A stretch of DNA of 64,000 nt. Origin: Oceanithermus profundus DSM 14977 (lineage in GTDB: Bacteria; Deinococcota; Deinococci; Deinococcales; Marinithermaceae). The stretch lies in assembly GCF_000183745.1 (NCBI RefSeq), contig NC_014761.1, forward strand, positions 806,001 to 870,000, in the 5' to 3' direction. Position numbers and translations under genes: made by a program. Below, in pieces: positions 11,459-27,983 of the stretch (within the stretch, counting starts at the first letter, position 1; every line of letters starts with the position of its first letter). A model generated the notes under the pieces. That model had not been told where the DNA came from. It saw nothing but the letters and a program-made list of their open reading frames with translations, and searched no databases.

Positions 11459-11471
11459 CGTCGTTTCCTAA

Positions 11472-11479
11472 GGTATACT
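11472..11479. promoter_or_regulatory. Shared back-to-back -10 region of tsaC and pilC
   Basis: The palindrome GTATAC gives TATACT on the plus strand (11474-11479, 10 nt before the pilC ATG) and TATACC on the minus strand (11477-11472, upstream of tsaC). The two -10 boxes overlap, so polymerase should not be able to bind both at once. Confidence 0.45.
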
Positions 11480-11489
11480 ATCGGTTAAG

Positions 11490-12710
11490 ATGCCTCTGTA
11501 TCACTACCGTGCCAAGGACCGCCAAGGGCGCTCCATCGCCGCGACGATCGAAGCCGACGACATCCGCACCGCGGCCAAGATCCTGCGCGAGAAGGGCTAC
11601 TTCATCTCGGAGCTGAAGGAGCCCGGCAAGGGCCTCCAGGCCGAGATCAAGATCCCCGGCCTCGAGCGCGGTCCGGGGCTCAAGGACGTGGCCATCTTCA
11701 GCCGCCAGCTGGCCACCATGCTCTCGGCGGGTCTGCCGATCGTGCAGGCGATCGCCATCCTCGAGCGGCAGACCGAGAACAAGGCCTTCCAGAAGCTTCT
11801 CAAGGAGATCCGCACCGACGTGGAAGGGGGCTCGAGCTTCAGCGACGCGCTGACGAAGCACAAGGTCTTCAGCCGCCTCTACGTCAACCTGGTGCGCGCG
11901 GGGGAGACCTCGGGCACCCTGGACGGCGTCCTCGACCGCCTGGCCACCTTCCTGGAAAAGGACCTCGAGCTGCGCGGCAAGATCAAGTCGGCGATGACCT
12001 ACCCGGTGATCGTCCTCGTCTTCGCGCTTCTCGTCACCTACTTCCTGCTCACCGGCATCGTCCCTCAGTTCGCCCAGATCCTCACCGACCTGGGTTCGGA
12101 GCTGCCGCTGCTCACCCGTTTCCTCATCACCGTCTCCGACATCCTCCGCAACGGAACGCTCTACCTGATCGTGGTCGCGGTGATCGTGGGCTTCGCCTAC
12201 CGCGCCTACTACCGCACCGAGCGCGGGCGGCGCGTCGTCGACCGCATCAAGCTGCGCATGCCCGTCTTCGGCAACCTCAACAAGAAGAGCGCGCTGGCGC
12301 GCTTCAGCCGCACCTTCGGCCTGCTCGTCTCGAGCGGCGTCAACGTGATCGAGGCCATGGACATCACCCGCGGCACCGCCGGCAACGCCATCATCGAAGA
12401 CATCCTCGAGGAGACCAAGGAGGCGATCCAGGTGGGCGAGCCCATCCACTCGACGCTGCTGCGTTACCCGCAGGTCTTCCCGCCGATGGTGGCTTCGATG
12501 ATCGCCATCGGTGAGGAGACGGGCGCCCTCGACACCATGCTGCAGAAGATCGCCGACTTCTACGAACGCGAGGTCGACGAGGCCGTGGCCAGCCTGACCG
12601 CCGCGATCGAGCCGATCATGATCATCTTCCTGGGCGCCATCGTGGGGACGATCGTGGCCGGCATGTTCCTCCCGCTCTTCCAGATCATCAACACCCTTTC
12701 GGCGGGGTAG
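11490..12710 (+). CDS. pilC: Type IV pilus inner-membrane platform protein PilC (GspF family)
   Basis: A 406-residue inner-membrane platform protein of the type IV pilus, which in Thermales also serves natural transformation and twitching. The N-terminal segment MPLYHYRAKDRQGR is typical. Two GspF domains follow: residues about 70-190 (FSRQLATMLSAGLPIVQAI) and 270-395 (FSRTFGLLVSSGVNVIEAM), each with a membrane segment, plus a terminal hydrophobic helix (IMIIFLGAIVGTIVAGMFLPLF). The assembly ATPases and pilins are not in this window. The ATG at 11490 fits the family N terminus and follows a TATACT box by 10 nt. Confidence 0.95.
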   Translation: MPLYHYRAKDRQGRSIAATIEADDIRTAAKILREKGYFISELKEPGKGLQAEIKIPGLERGPGLKDVAIFSRQLATMLSAGLPIVQAIAILERQTENKAFQKLLKEIRTDVEGGSSFSDALTKHKVFSRLYVNLVRAGETSGTLDGVLDRLATFLEKDLELRGKIKSAMTYPVIVLVFALLVTYFLLTGIVPQFAQILTDLGSELPLLTRFLITVSDILRNGTLYLIVVAVIVGFAYRAYYRTERGRRVVDRIKLRMPVFGNLNKKSALARFSRTFGLLVSSGVNVIEAMDITRGTAGNAIIEDILEETKEAIQVGEPIHSTLLRYPQVFPPMVASMIAIGEETGALDTMLQKIADFYEREVDEAVASLTAAIEPIMIIFLGAIVGTIVAGMFLPLFQIINTLSAG

Positions 12711-12729
12711 CCCCCGATCCGGCGGGACC

Positions 12730-12758
12730 GCGAACGGCGCGCACGGCGCGCCGTTCGC
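12730..12758. terminator. Hairpin after pilC
   Basis: A 12-bp perfect inverted repeat (stem arms 12730-12741 and 12747-12758, loop CACGG) lies 19 nt after the pilC stop. It lacks a good T-run, so termination would be weak or factor-assisted; it separates pilC from gatA. Confidence 0.5.
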
Positions 12759-12785
12759 CGTTGCGTGGGTTAAGATGGGCGCGGT

Positions 12786-14222
12786 ATGGACGCCGTAACG
12801 ATCGCCCGCCGCGTCCGCACCGGGGAGCTCGACCCCGGGGACGTCCTGAACGAGACGCTCGCGCGCATCGAGCGCTTCGACGCCCAGGTGCACGCCTTCC
12901 TGACCCTCAACCCCGAGGCCGAGGCCGAGGCCGAGGCGGTGCGGCGCCGCGTCGCCGCCGGTGAGGACCTTCCGCTCGCGGGCGTGCCCGTGGCGGTGAA
13001 GGACAACCTGACGACCCGCGGCCTGGAGACGACCTGCGCCTCCGGCGTCCTCGAAGGTTTCGTGCCGCCCTACGACGCGGCGGCGGTGGAGCGCCTGCGC
13101 GCCGCCGGCGCGGTCCTCGTGGGCAAGACCAACCTCGACGAGTTCGCCATGGGCTCGTCCACCGAACACTCGCATTTCGGCCCCACCCGCAACCCCTGGG
13201 ACCTCGAGCGCGTTCCCGGAGGGTCGTCGGGGGGTTCGGCCGCGGCCGTCGCCGCCGGTTACGTGCCCGTGGCCGTCGGCTCCGACACCGGGGGCTCGGT
13301 GCGCCAGCCCGCGGCCTTCACCGGAACCCTGGGCTTCAAGCCCACCTACGGACGCATCTCGCGTTACGGCCTCGTCGCCTTCGCCTCCAGCCTCGACCAG
13401 GTCGGCACCTTCGCCCGCAGCGTGGCCGACCTCGCGCGGATCAGCCGGGTGCTCATGGGCCACGACCCCCGCGACGCCACCAGCCTGACGGCGGCGCCGC
13501 CGCGCCTCGAGCCCGATCCCGAACGCGGCCGCGGCTACACCCTCGGCGTCGTCCGCGAAACCCTGCAGGAGGGGAACAGCCCCGGGGTGCTGGACGCGCT
13601 CGAGCGCTTCCGGGCGGTGCTCGAGGCCGAGGGGGTGCGCTTCGTGGAGGTCGGCCTGCCCAGCCTGCGCCACGCCCTCGCCGCCTACTACCTGGTGGCC
13701 ACCGCCGAGGCGAGCAGCAACCTGGCCCGTTACGACGGAGTCCACTACGGCGCCCGCGCCGAAGCCGGGGACGTGCGGGCGCTGATGCGCCGGACGCGGG
13801 AACGCGGGTTCGGGGCCGAGGTCAAGCGCCGCATCCTGATGGGCACCTTCGCGCTCTCCTCGGGTTACTACGACGCCTACTACGGCCGCGCCCTCAAGGC
13901 GCGCCGCCGCATTGCCGCCGAGTTCGCGCAGGCCTTCCACGAGGTGGACCTGCTCGTCACCCCCACGACCCCGACCCCGGCGTTCCGGCTTGGGGCCAAG
14001 CTGGACGACCCGCTGGAAATGTACCTCTCCGACGTGGACACCGTCGCGGTCAACCTCGCGGGGCTGCCCGCGCTCTCCCTCCCCGCGGGTTTCGAGGAAG
14101 GGTTGCCGCTGGGGGTGCAGCTCATCGCCCCCGCGCTCGCCGAGGACCGCCTCTTCGACCTCGCGGCGCTCTTCGAGCGGGCGACCGACGGCGCCTACCG
14201 GCAGACGGCGCCGCTCGACTGA
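12786..14222 (+). CDS. gatA: Asp-tRNA(Asn)/Glu-tRNA(Gln) amidotransferase subunit A
   Basis: The amidase subunit of the GatCAB complex, which releases ammonia from glutamine to convert mischarged Asp-tRNA(Asn) or Glu-tRNA(Gln). The amidase signature is complete: VAVKDNLTTRGLETTCAS holds the catalytic lysine. GGSSGGSAAAVAAG and SDTGGSVRQPAAF hold the cis-Ser and nucleophile Ser. The 478-residue length is normal. gatB and gatC are not adjacent. A TAAGAT box (12771-12776) lies 9 nt before the ATG, so it probably has its own promoter; the next gene begins 2 nt after the stop, implying co-transcription. Confidence 0.95.
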   Translation: MDAVTIARRVRTGELDPGDVLNETLARIERFDAQVHAFLTLNPEAEAEAEAVRRRVAAGEDLPLAGVPVAVKDNLTTRGLETTCASGVLEGFVPPYDAAAVERLRAAGAVLVGKTNLDEFAMGSSTEHSHFGPTRNPWDLERVPGGSSGGSAAAVAAGYVPVAVGSDTGGSVRQPAAFTGTLGFKPTYGRISRYGLVAFASSLDQVGTFARSVADLARISRVLMGHDPRDATSLTAAPPRLEPDPERGRGYTLGVVRETLQEGNSPGVLDALERFRAVLEAEGVRFVEVGLPSLRHALAAYYLVATAEASSNLARYDGVHYGARAEAGDVRALMRRTRERGFGAEVKRRILMGTFALSSGYYDAYYGRALKARRRIAAEFAQAFHEVDLLVTPTTPTPAFRLGAKLDDPLEMYLSDVDTVAVNLAGLPALSLPAGFEEGLPLGVQLIAPALAEDRLFDLAALFERATDGAYRQTAPLD

Positions 14223-14224
14223 TC

Positions 14225-14983
14225 ATGGTGCCCGTCGAGTACCGCATGGCCGCCCGGGTGGCGCGCGCGCTGCGCGAAGCCGGCGAACCCCGGCCCGCGC
14301 GCGAGCTCGCCTACCGCGCCCTGGCCATGCCTTCGACGGCCCCGGCCCAGCTGGAACGCGTCATCGAGCCGGTCCTCGACGGCCGTTTCTTTCGGGAGGA
14401 AGACGCCCTGGGGCTCTGGGAGTGGCGCTACGGTTTCCCCCAGGAGGGCGAGGCGCTGGTGGTGCTCGACCTGGAGACGACGGGGCTCTCCCCGAGCGAG
14501 AACGAGATCATCGAGATCGCCCTGATGCGCGTCGAGCCCGGCCGCGTCGAACGGTTCGCCCGTCTGGTCAACCCCGGGTCGCCGATTCCGCCGTTCATTA
14601 CCCGGCTCACGGGGATCTCCAGCGCCGACGTGGCCGACGCGCCCGACGTCTACACGGCGCTTGAGGAGGCGCTTCCGTACCTGGAGGGCGCGGTCCTCGT
14701 CATCCAGAACGCCCCCTTCGACCTGGGCTTTTTGCGCCCGCGCGCCTGCCGCCTGGGTGTTAAGATACATAACGAAGTCATCGATACCGTGCAGTGGGCC
14801 AGGCGCGCACTGCCGCGAATGAGGCGAAGAGGGTTGGACCATTTGATCAGGGCGTTTGAAGTTTCCATTGAAACCGGGGCGCGGCACCGCGCGCTCGGGG
14901 ACGTCGAGGCGACCTGGACGGTGGCGCGGGAGATGTACTACATCCTCACCGCCGGCGAGCCGCGGCGGGTGCTGGAGGTATAG
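14225..14983 (+). CDS. DnaQ-like 3'-5' exonuclease (DEDDh)
   Basis: A 252-residue protein. The N-terminal 85 residues form a helical extension of unknown role (MAARVARALREAGEPRPA). The DnaQ/PolC-type exonuclease fold follows. The metal-binding residues can be followed: VVLDLETTGLSPSENEIIEI (Exo I, D and E), VIQNAPFDLGFL (Exo II, D), and ARHRALGDVEAT (H and D of Exo III). It could be a proofreading subunit or a free repair exonuclease; the T. thermophilus type PolC/DnaQ relationship cannot be decided here. The next gene starts directly after its stop codon. Confidence 0.85.
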   Translation: MVPVEYRMAARVARALREAGEPRPARELAYRALAMPSTAPAQLERVIEPVLDGRFFREEDALGLWEWRYGFPQEGEALVVLDLETTGLSPSENEIIEIALMRVEPGRVERFARLVNPGSPIPPFITRLTGISSADVADAPDVYTALEEALPYLEGAVLVIQNAPFDLGFLRPRACRLGVKIHNEVIDTVQWARRALPRMRRRGLDHLIRAFEVSIETGARHRALGDVEATWTVAREMYYILTAGEPRRVLEV

Positions 14984-16087
14984 ATGCGGGCCAGGTACGT
15001 GGTGACCAGTACGTGCATTCAATCGGGGACGATCCGCCTCACGCTTTCGCTGCGCCAGATGCTCTCGGGGCGCGAGCGGGTGACCTGCCAGGACGAGGAC
15101 GGCGAACGGCTCGACTGCACCGTGGACTGGGTGCGCGGGGTGCTCGACGGCCTCGAGCCCTACTTCGAAAAGCGCCGCCTGCAGGTGAACGACGTGATCT
15201 GGCTCACCCTGGACGGCGAGGTGCTGGCCCTGGAGGCCGCCGCGGCGCGCAAGGTGCGCCCGCGGCCGGCGGCGCGGCCCGTCGAGGCGGGGCCGCCCGC
15301 GGAGAAGAAGGTCGCCGTTCCCGTCGAGGCCCGCACCCCGAAGAGCCCGGACCCGGTCCCGGAGCCGCCCAAACGGGTGCGCGTCACCCCGCACGTGGGC
15401 GAGAAGAAGCGGGCCGCCAAGCCCGCGTTCGTGCAGGCGCTGGAGGCGCTGGAGCTCAAGCACGTGCCGGCCGATGGGCACGACCTCTTCCGCGCCTACC
15501 TGGGCCGCCGCGAGTACACTTTGGCGCTGGGCCGCTTCGGCGAGAGCGAACCCGCCGACCTGTTGGCGCTCCGGCGCACCGGCCGCGCCGACTTCGCCGG
15601 CCTGGTGGTGCCCGAAGCGCGCCTCGCCGCCGCGGCCGAAGAGCTGGGGGGCGTGCGCCTGGCGCTCGTCTCGCCCGAGGCGCTTTCGCAGCTGGTGGCC
15701 CTCAAGAAGCTCTTCCCGGTGGGGCCGGTCGAGCTCGAGCGGCTCCTGCGCGAGGGGCGCGTGGACGCAGACGCGGTCACCCGCCTGGCCGACGAGGTGC
15801 GGCGCTGGGTAGGCGAGCGCGCCGCCTTCTCGGCGGTGCTGCTGGCGCTCGCCGAGTACACCCGGCAGCAGGTCTTCTTCCCCGAGGACGTGCTCGCCAA
15901 CCTGGGCGAGGGCAGCTGGGACCGCGAGACGGTCTGGAACGTCCTCGAGGCGCTGGCCGGCCCGCCCTTCCTGCTGCTGGAAAAGAGCGGCGCGGGCGAG
16001 TACCTGCTGCGCGAGCCGGTGGCCGACAACCTGGCCCACCTGGCCGAGTACGCGCTCTCGCTGCGGGCCCGCATCGCCGGCGACTGA
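14984..16087 (+). CDS. Unknown two-domain protein following the exonuclease
   Basis: A 367-residue protein I do not recognise. Residues 1-85 look like a small beta-rich domain (YVVTSTCIQSGTIRLTLSLR, then LQVNDVIWLTLDGEVLAL), possibly nucleic-acid or ligand binding. Residues 86-145 are a low-complexity Pro/Lys/Arg linker. Residues 150-367 form a mixed domain (FVQALEALELKHVPADGHDL, DFAGLVVPEARLAAAAEELG) followed by helices. The start codon abuts the exonuclease stop, so the two are expressed together and may act together in DNA metabolism; that is inference. A strong palindromic terminator follows. Confidence 0.8.
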   Translation: MRARYVVTSTCIQSGTIRLTLSLRQMLSGRERVTCQDEDGERLDCTVDWVRGVLDGLEPYFEKRRLQVNDVIWLTLDGEVLALEAAAARKVRPRPAARPVEAGPPAEKKVAVPVEARTPKSPDPVPEPPKRVRVTPHVGEKKRAAKPAFVQALEALELKHVPADGHDLFRAYLGRREYTLALGRFGESEPADLLALRRTGRADFAGLVVPEARLAAAAEELGGVRLALVSPEALSQLVALKKLFPVGPVELERLLREGRVDADAVTRLADEVRRWVGERAAFSAVLLALAEYTRQQVFFPEDVLANLGEGSWDRETVWNVLEALAGPPFLLLEKSGAGEYLLREPVADNLAHLAEYALSLRARIAGD

Positions 16088-16102
16088 CGCTCCGAAAAAC
16101 CC

Positions 16103-16132
16103 CGTAAGGGAGGGTGCGCACCCTCCCTTACG
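16103..16132. terminator. Bidirectional palindromic terminator between convergent operons
   Basis: A 30-nt perfect palindrome (CGTAAGGGAGGGTGC and its complement) sits 15 nt after the unknown protein's stop. An A-run at 16095-16099 on its left supplies a U-rich tail for transcription coming from the right. The csaB stop codon lies inside its right arm. Confidence 0.75.
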
Positions 16133-17110
16133 TCGTTCCGGGTTCCGGCCGCCCCCAGACGTGGTTGAACCCCTCGGCCGCGCGCACCCGCAGGTCGCGC
16201 AGGGCGCTCTTGTCGGGTCCGGTGCGGTGCAGCGCCACCCGCACCATCGCCTCCGGGTCGCCGGGCAGCTCCCAGTAGGGGGCGCCGCTCTCCTCGCAGA
16301 AGGCCTTCACCTTGGGGTCGTAGCTGCCGCCGGCGTAGGGGGTGCCGGCGGCCGCGGCGAGGATGAGGCCGTGGAGCCGGAGCGAGAGGACGTAGCCCGC
16401 CTGGGCGATCCAGTAGAGCACCCGCCGCGGGTCGCCGCTGAGCTCGCGGGTGAAGCCGTCGAAGAGTTCGAGCGCCGGCTCGTCGAAACCCGGCTGGAAG
16501 CCCAGCACCAGCACCTCGTAGCCCAGCGCCGCGAGCCGCTCGGCCACTTCGCGCAGGCGCAGGTTGGCCTCGTGCGGCACCCGGGCGCGGGGGACGACGA
16601 CGACCAGCCCCTCCTCGCGGCTCACGCGCGGCGGCTCGAGCAAGAGCGCCGCGTCGGCGCCGAGGCGCAGGCGGTCGGGCGGTGCGCCCAAACTGCGGGC
16701 TAGCTCCAGCGAGGCGCGGTCGCGCACCACGACCGCGCGGCTGCGCCGCAGCGCCGGTGCGGTGAAGCGGCGGCCCCAGGGGCTGAGCGGCCCCAGCGAC
16801 TGGCCGAAGATCCAGGTGGGCTTGTTCAGGGCCTGGGCCAGGTAGACGAGGCCCAGGTAGTAGGCGAGGCTGCGGTTCGAGGTCCTGTTCTGAAGCAGCC
16901 CGCCCCCGCCCGAGAGCAGCCCCTCGGCGCGGGCGAGGGCGGCGAGCGCCGCGGGCTTCGTCCGGGGCACGGCCTCCACCCCGTGCAGTTCCGCGGTGGC
17001 CTGGGGGTCGGCCGAGAGCACCACGGGCTCCACGCCCCGCCGGCGCGCCTCGCGCACCAGCGCCAGCAGGATCGCCTCGTCGCCGGCGTTGGCGAAGCCG
17101 TAGTAGCCGC

Positions 17111-17126
<16 letters not shown>
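16128..17126 (-). CDS. csaB: Polysaccharide pyruvyl transferase CsaB
   Basis: A 332-residue pyruvyl transferase that adds ketal pyruvate to the secondary cell wall polymer. In Thermus this modification is needed for SLH domains of S-layer proteins to bind the wall. Family features: VALSGYYGFANAGDEAILLAL at the start, GVEAVPRT, LLSGGGGLLQNRTSNRSL, WIFGQSLGPL, and the C-terminal YVLSLRLHGLILAAAAGTPY. The frame stays open about 100 codons upstream, but the ATG at 17126 starts precisely at the conserved N terminus and the upstream stretch is a shadow of the neighbour. It overlaps the DUF5693-type gene by 16 nt. Confidence 0.95.
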
Positions 17127-21037
<3,911 letters not shown>

Positions 21038-21038
21038 G

Positions 21039-22103
21039 GTGGCGACGCTCGTCTACGAGGAGATCGGGGAGCACGAGGTGCGGGCGCTGCTTCCGGAACC
21101 GGCCGCGGGGGATCTGCGCCCGCGGCCGCGGCGGGCGCGTCTGGGACGGTTCACATTGGAGGGCGGCGCTTCGTTGCCCGCGCTGCAGCTTCGCTACGAA
21201 ACCTACGGCGCCCTCAGCCCCGCCCGCGACAACGCGGTCGTCGTCTTCCACGCGCTCACCGGTTCGGCCCACGCCGCCGGCGTCTATGCGGCCGAGACCC
21301 TGGCGGCCCTCTCGCCCTACGAGCGCGCCTTCGGGGCGCGGGGCTGGTGGAACGAGGTGGTGGGGCCGGGGCGGGCGCTCGACACCGGCCGCTACTTCGT
21401 GGTGAGCATGAACGTGCCCGGGAGCTGCTACGGCTCGAGCGGGCCGCACGAAGACCCCGGCTTCCCCCAGCTTTCGCTGCGCGACATGGTGCGGGCCCAG
21501 GCCGCCCTGCTCGACCACCTGGGCGTGCCGGCGGCGCGCGTGGTCGGGGGCAGCATGGGCGGCATGCTGGCGCTTGAGTTTGCGCTCACCTTCCCGGAGC
21601 GCACCCAGGCGCTGGCCGTCTTCGCCGCGCCCGCGCGGCAGGGCCCCTGGGCGCGCGCCTGGCAGCACCTGCAGCGCACCGCGGCGCGCCGCGGCGACCT
21701 GGCGCTGGGTCGGGCGCTGTCGATGCTCAGCTACCGTCACCCCGCCGGCTTCGAGCAGCGCTGGGCGGACGACCCGGTTCAGGCCGAGCGCTACCTCGAC
21801 CATCAGGGCGCGAAGTTCACCCGACGGTTCTCGGCCGCCAGCTATGCGCTGCTCACGCGGGCGATGGACGCCCACGACGTGGGGCGGGGCCGCGGCGGGC
21901 TGGAGGCGGCCCTCGCCCGCCTCAGCGCTCCGGCGATCTTCGTGGGCATCGACAGCGACCTGCTCTACCCCGCCGCCGAGGTGCGGCGCACGGCCGCCGC
22001 GGCGCGCTCCGAATACGCCGAGATCACGAGCGCGCACGGACACGACGGCTTCCTGATCGAAAGCGACCAGGTCAGCCGGATCTTGCGCGCCTTCGGGTTT
22101 TGA
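21039..22103 (+). CDS. metX: Homoserine O-acetyltransferase
   Basis: A 354-residue alpha/beta-hydrolase-fold acyltransferase that activates homoserine with acetyl-CoA. Motifs: VVVFHALTGSAHAAG (oxyanion region), MNVPGSCYGSSGP, nucleophile elbow VVGGSMGGMLALEF, IFVGIDSDLLYP (Asp) and HGHDGFLIE (His). Whether it uses acetyl- or succinyl-CoA cannot be told with certainty from family membership alone, but MetX next to MetY favours acetyl. The GTG start is 1 nt after the metY stop. The 3' end overlaps the convergent membrane protein gene by 32 nt. Confidence 0.93.
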   Translation: MATLVYEEIGEHEVRALLPEPAAGDLRPRPRRARLGRFTLEGGASLPALQLRYETYGALSPARDNAVVVFHALTGSAHAAGVYAAETLAALSPYERAFGARGWWNEVVGPGRALDTGRYFVVSMNVPGSCYGSSGPHEDPGFPQLSLRDMVRAQAALLDHLGVPAARVVGGSMGGMLALEFALTFPERTQALAVFAAPARQGPWARAWQHLQRTAARRGDLALGRALSMLSYRHPAGFEQRWADDPVQAERYLDHQGAKFTRRFSAASYALLTRAMDAHDVGRGRGGLEAALARLSAPAIFVGIDSDLLYPAAEVRRTAAAARSEYAEITSAHGHDGFLIESDQVSRILRAFGF

Positions 22104-22560
22104 CGCGCAGGTAGGCGATGAGCGCCAGCCCCAGCGCCAGGGCCGAGAACCAGGGGGCGTGGTTCGGCCGCCCCTCGACGACCGCACGCGCGGTCATCAG
22201 CGCCCCGGCGGGGAAGAGGAAGGTGACGGGCACCTGCTCCCCGGGGCGGTAGGGGCCGCCGGTCAGGCGGATGCGCATCGGGGTGGCGGCGCCGAAGTTG
22301 GTGACCCCGAAGGGGATGGGTACGGCGCGGACGGTCCGCCAGGCGTCGCCCTCGTGCACCTCGAGCACCCCCTCGCCGCGGTCGGTGGCCACGACCTCGA
22401 GCTCGAGCGGGTCGTCCCAGGCGGGGTAGACGATCCGACCCTCCAGGAAGACGCCCTCCGGCGTCCGTACGATGCGCAGCTTCTCCACCATGAAGTCGCC
22501 GGCGTGGGCCGCGGCCACGGCGGCCAGCCACGCCAGCAGCACGAGCCCCGTCCGTCGCAC
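22072..22560 (-). CDS. Unknown membrane-anchored extracytoplasmic protein next to Sco
   Basis: A 162-residue protein with a signal peptide (about residues 1-20, ending AAAHA). It has a beta-rich outer domain (EGVFLEGRIVYPAWDDPLELE, MRIRLTGGPYRPGEQVPVTFLF), one C-terminal transmembrane helix (WFSALALGLALIAYL) and a basic tail. The start codon overlaps the sco stop by 1 nt, so it is probably expressed with Sco and may help copper delivery to cytochrome oxidase. The layout is like PCu(A)C or CopC-type helpers, but the Met/His metal motif of PCu(A)C is absent. Function is unassigned. Confidence 0.75.
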   Translation of the reverse strand: MRRTGLVLLAWLAAVAAAHAGDFMVEKLRIVRTPEGVFLEGRIVYPAWDDPLELEVVATDRGEGVLEVHEGDAWRTVRAVPIPFGVTNFGAATPMRIRLTGGPYRPGEQVPVTFLFPAGALMTARAVVEGRPNHAPWFSALALGLALIAYLRVKTRRRARSG

Positions 22561-23153
22561 TAGAACCGGCCCTTCCGCTCCAGGATGGCGCGCAGGTCGC
22601 GCAGCATCGCGGTCTCGTCCTCGACGAGCTGCTGACCGTAGAGGACGCGGATGCGGCCCTCGGGGTCGATCAGCGTCACCGTCGAGGTGTGGTCGATGTA
22701 GCCGGAGGCGTCGCTGCGGACGTAGACGAAGAACCCCGCCGCGACCTTGGCGATCGCCTTGGGCGGCCCCGAGAGGCCGACGAAGCTGGGGTGGAACATC
22801 TTGGCGTAGCGGTCCATCGCCTCGGGGGTGTCGCGTTCCGGGTCGATGCTGATGGCCAGCACCTGGAGCTGCTCGGGTTCACCCAGCTCGCGGTAGATGT
22901 GGGCCAGGTGGTTGAGCGTCAGGGGGCAGACGTCGGGGCAGTGGGCGTAGCCGAAGAAGACGAGGACGACCTTGCCGCGGAAGTCGGCGAGGCTGACCGG
23001 GCCCGAGGCGCTTTCGAGCCGGAACTCGGGGGCGGGGCGGGGGTTCTTCAGGACGGTCCCCGAGAGCTCGAGCGGACGCGTGCGCGGCCAGAGCGCCCAG
23101 GCGGCGCCCACCGCGGCGAGGAGCAGAAGGGCGAGGATCAGGTTCCGCTGCAT
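22560..23153 (-). CDS. SCO1/SenC copper chaperone
   Basis: A 197-residue Sco protein that delivers copper to, or reduces, the CuA site of cytochrome c oxidase on the outer face of the membrane. An N-terminal signal-anchor (LILALLLLAAVGAAWALW) precedes a thioredoxin-like domain. That domain carries the copper ligands in AHCPDVCPLTLNHL (CxxxC) and the distal histidine in YIDHTSTVTLID. A TAGACT box (23162-23167) lies 8 nt before the ATG, overlapping the ligA stop. The gene downstream overlaps by 1 nt. Confidence 0.93.
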   Translation of the reverse strand: MQRNLILALLLLAAVGAAWALWPRTRPLELSGTVLKNPRPAPEFRLESASGPVSLADFRGKVVLVFFGYAHCPDVCPLTLNHLAHIYRELGEPEQLQVLAISIDPERDTPEAMDRYAKMFHPSFVGLSGPPKAIAKVAAGFFVYVRSDASGYIDHTSTVTLIDPEGRIRVLYGQQLVEDETAMLRDLRAILERKGRF

Positions 23154-23164
23154 CGCGCCCCAGT

Positions 23165-25265
<2,101 letters not shown>

Positions 25266-25313
25266 GGCGCTGGCGATGAGCCATAGGAACGCAAACCTTG
25301 AAGGAGGTCGAGT

Positions 25314-26396
<1,083 letters not shown>

Positions 26397-26415
26397 AGTC
26401 TTAGCGAAACCACGC

Positions 26416-26439
26416 GGGCCGCTCCCTCGGGGGCGGCCC
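26416..26439 (+). terminator. Terminator-like hairpin after the BMP gene
   Basis: GGGCCGC (26416-26422) and GCGGCCC (26433-26439) form a GC stem with further inner pairing. It is followed by a short CTTCGGTT stretch rather than a T-run. It probably weakens read-through so that binding protein exceeds ATPase. Confidence 0.5.
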
Positions 26440-26449
26440 CTTCGGTTGG

Positions 26450-26455
26450 TATACT
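26450..26455 (+). promoter_or_regulatory. -10 box of the leaderless ATPase gene
   Basis: TATACT, preceded by TTGG, ends exactly 6 nt before the GTG at 26462. No ribosome-binding site is present. Confidence 0.6.
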
Positions 26456-26461
26456 GCGTGC

Positions 26462-27976
<1,515 letters not shown>

Positions 27977-27983
27977 GCGGCGC

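Noticed and set aside
11478-13940. An 820-codon minus-strand frame opposite pilC and gatA
   Set aside because: Shadow frame rich in Gly, Asp and His; PilC and GatA on the plus strand have full family motifs.
22072-22560. Annotation as PCu(A)C copper chaperone
   Set aside because: The H/M metal-binding motif expected for that family is missing; only the position next to Sco suggests it.
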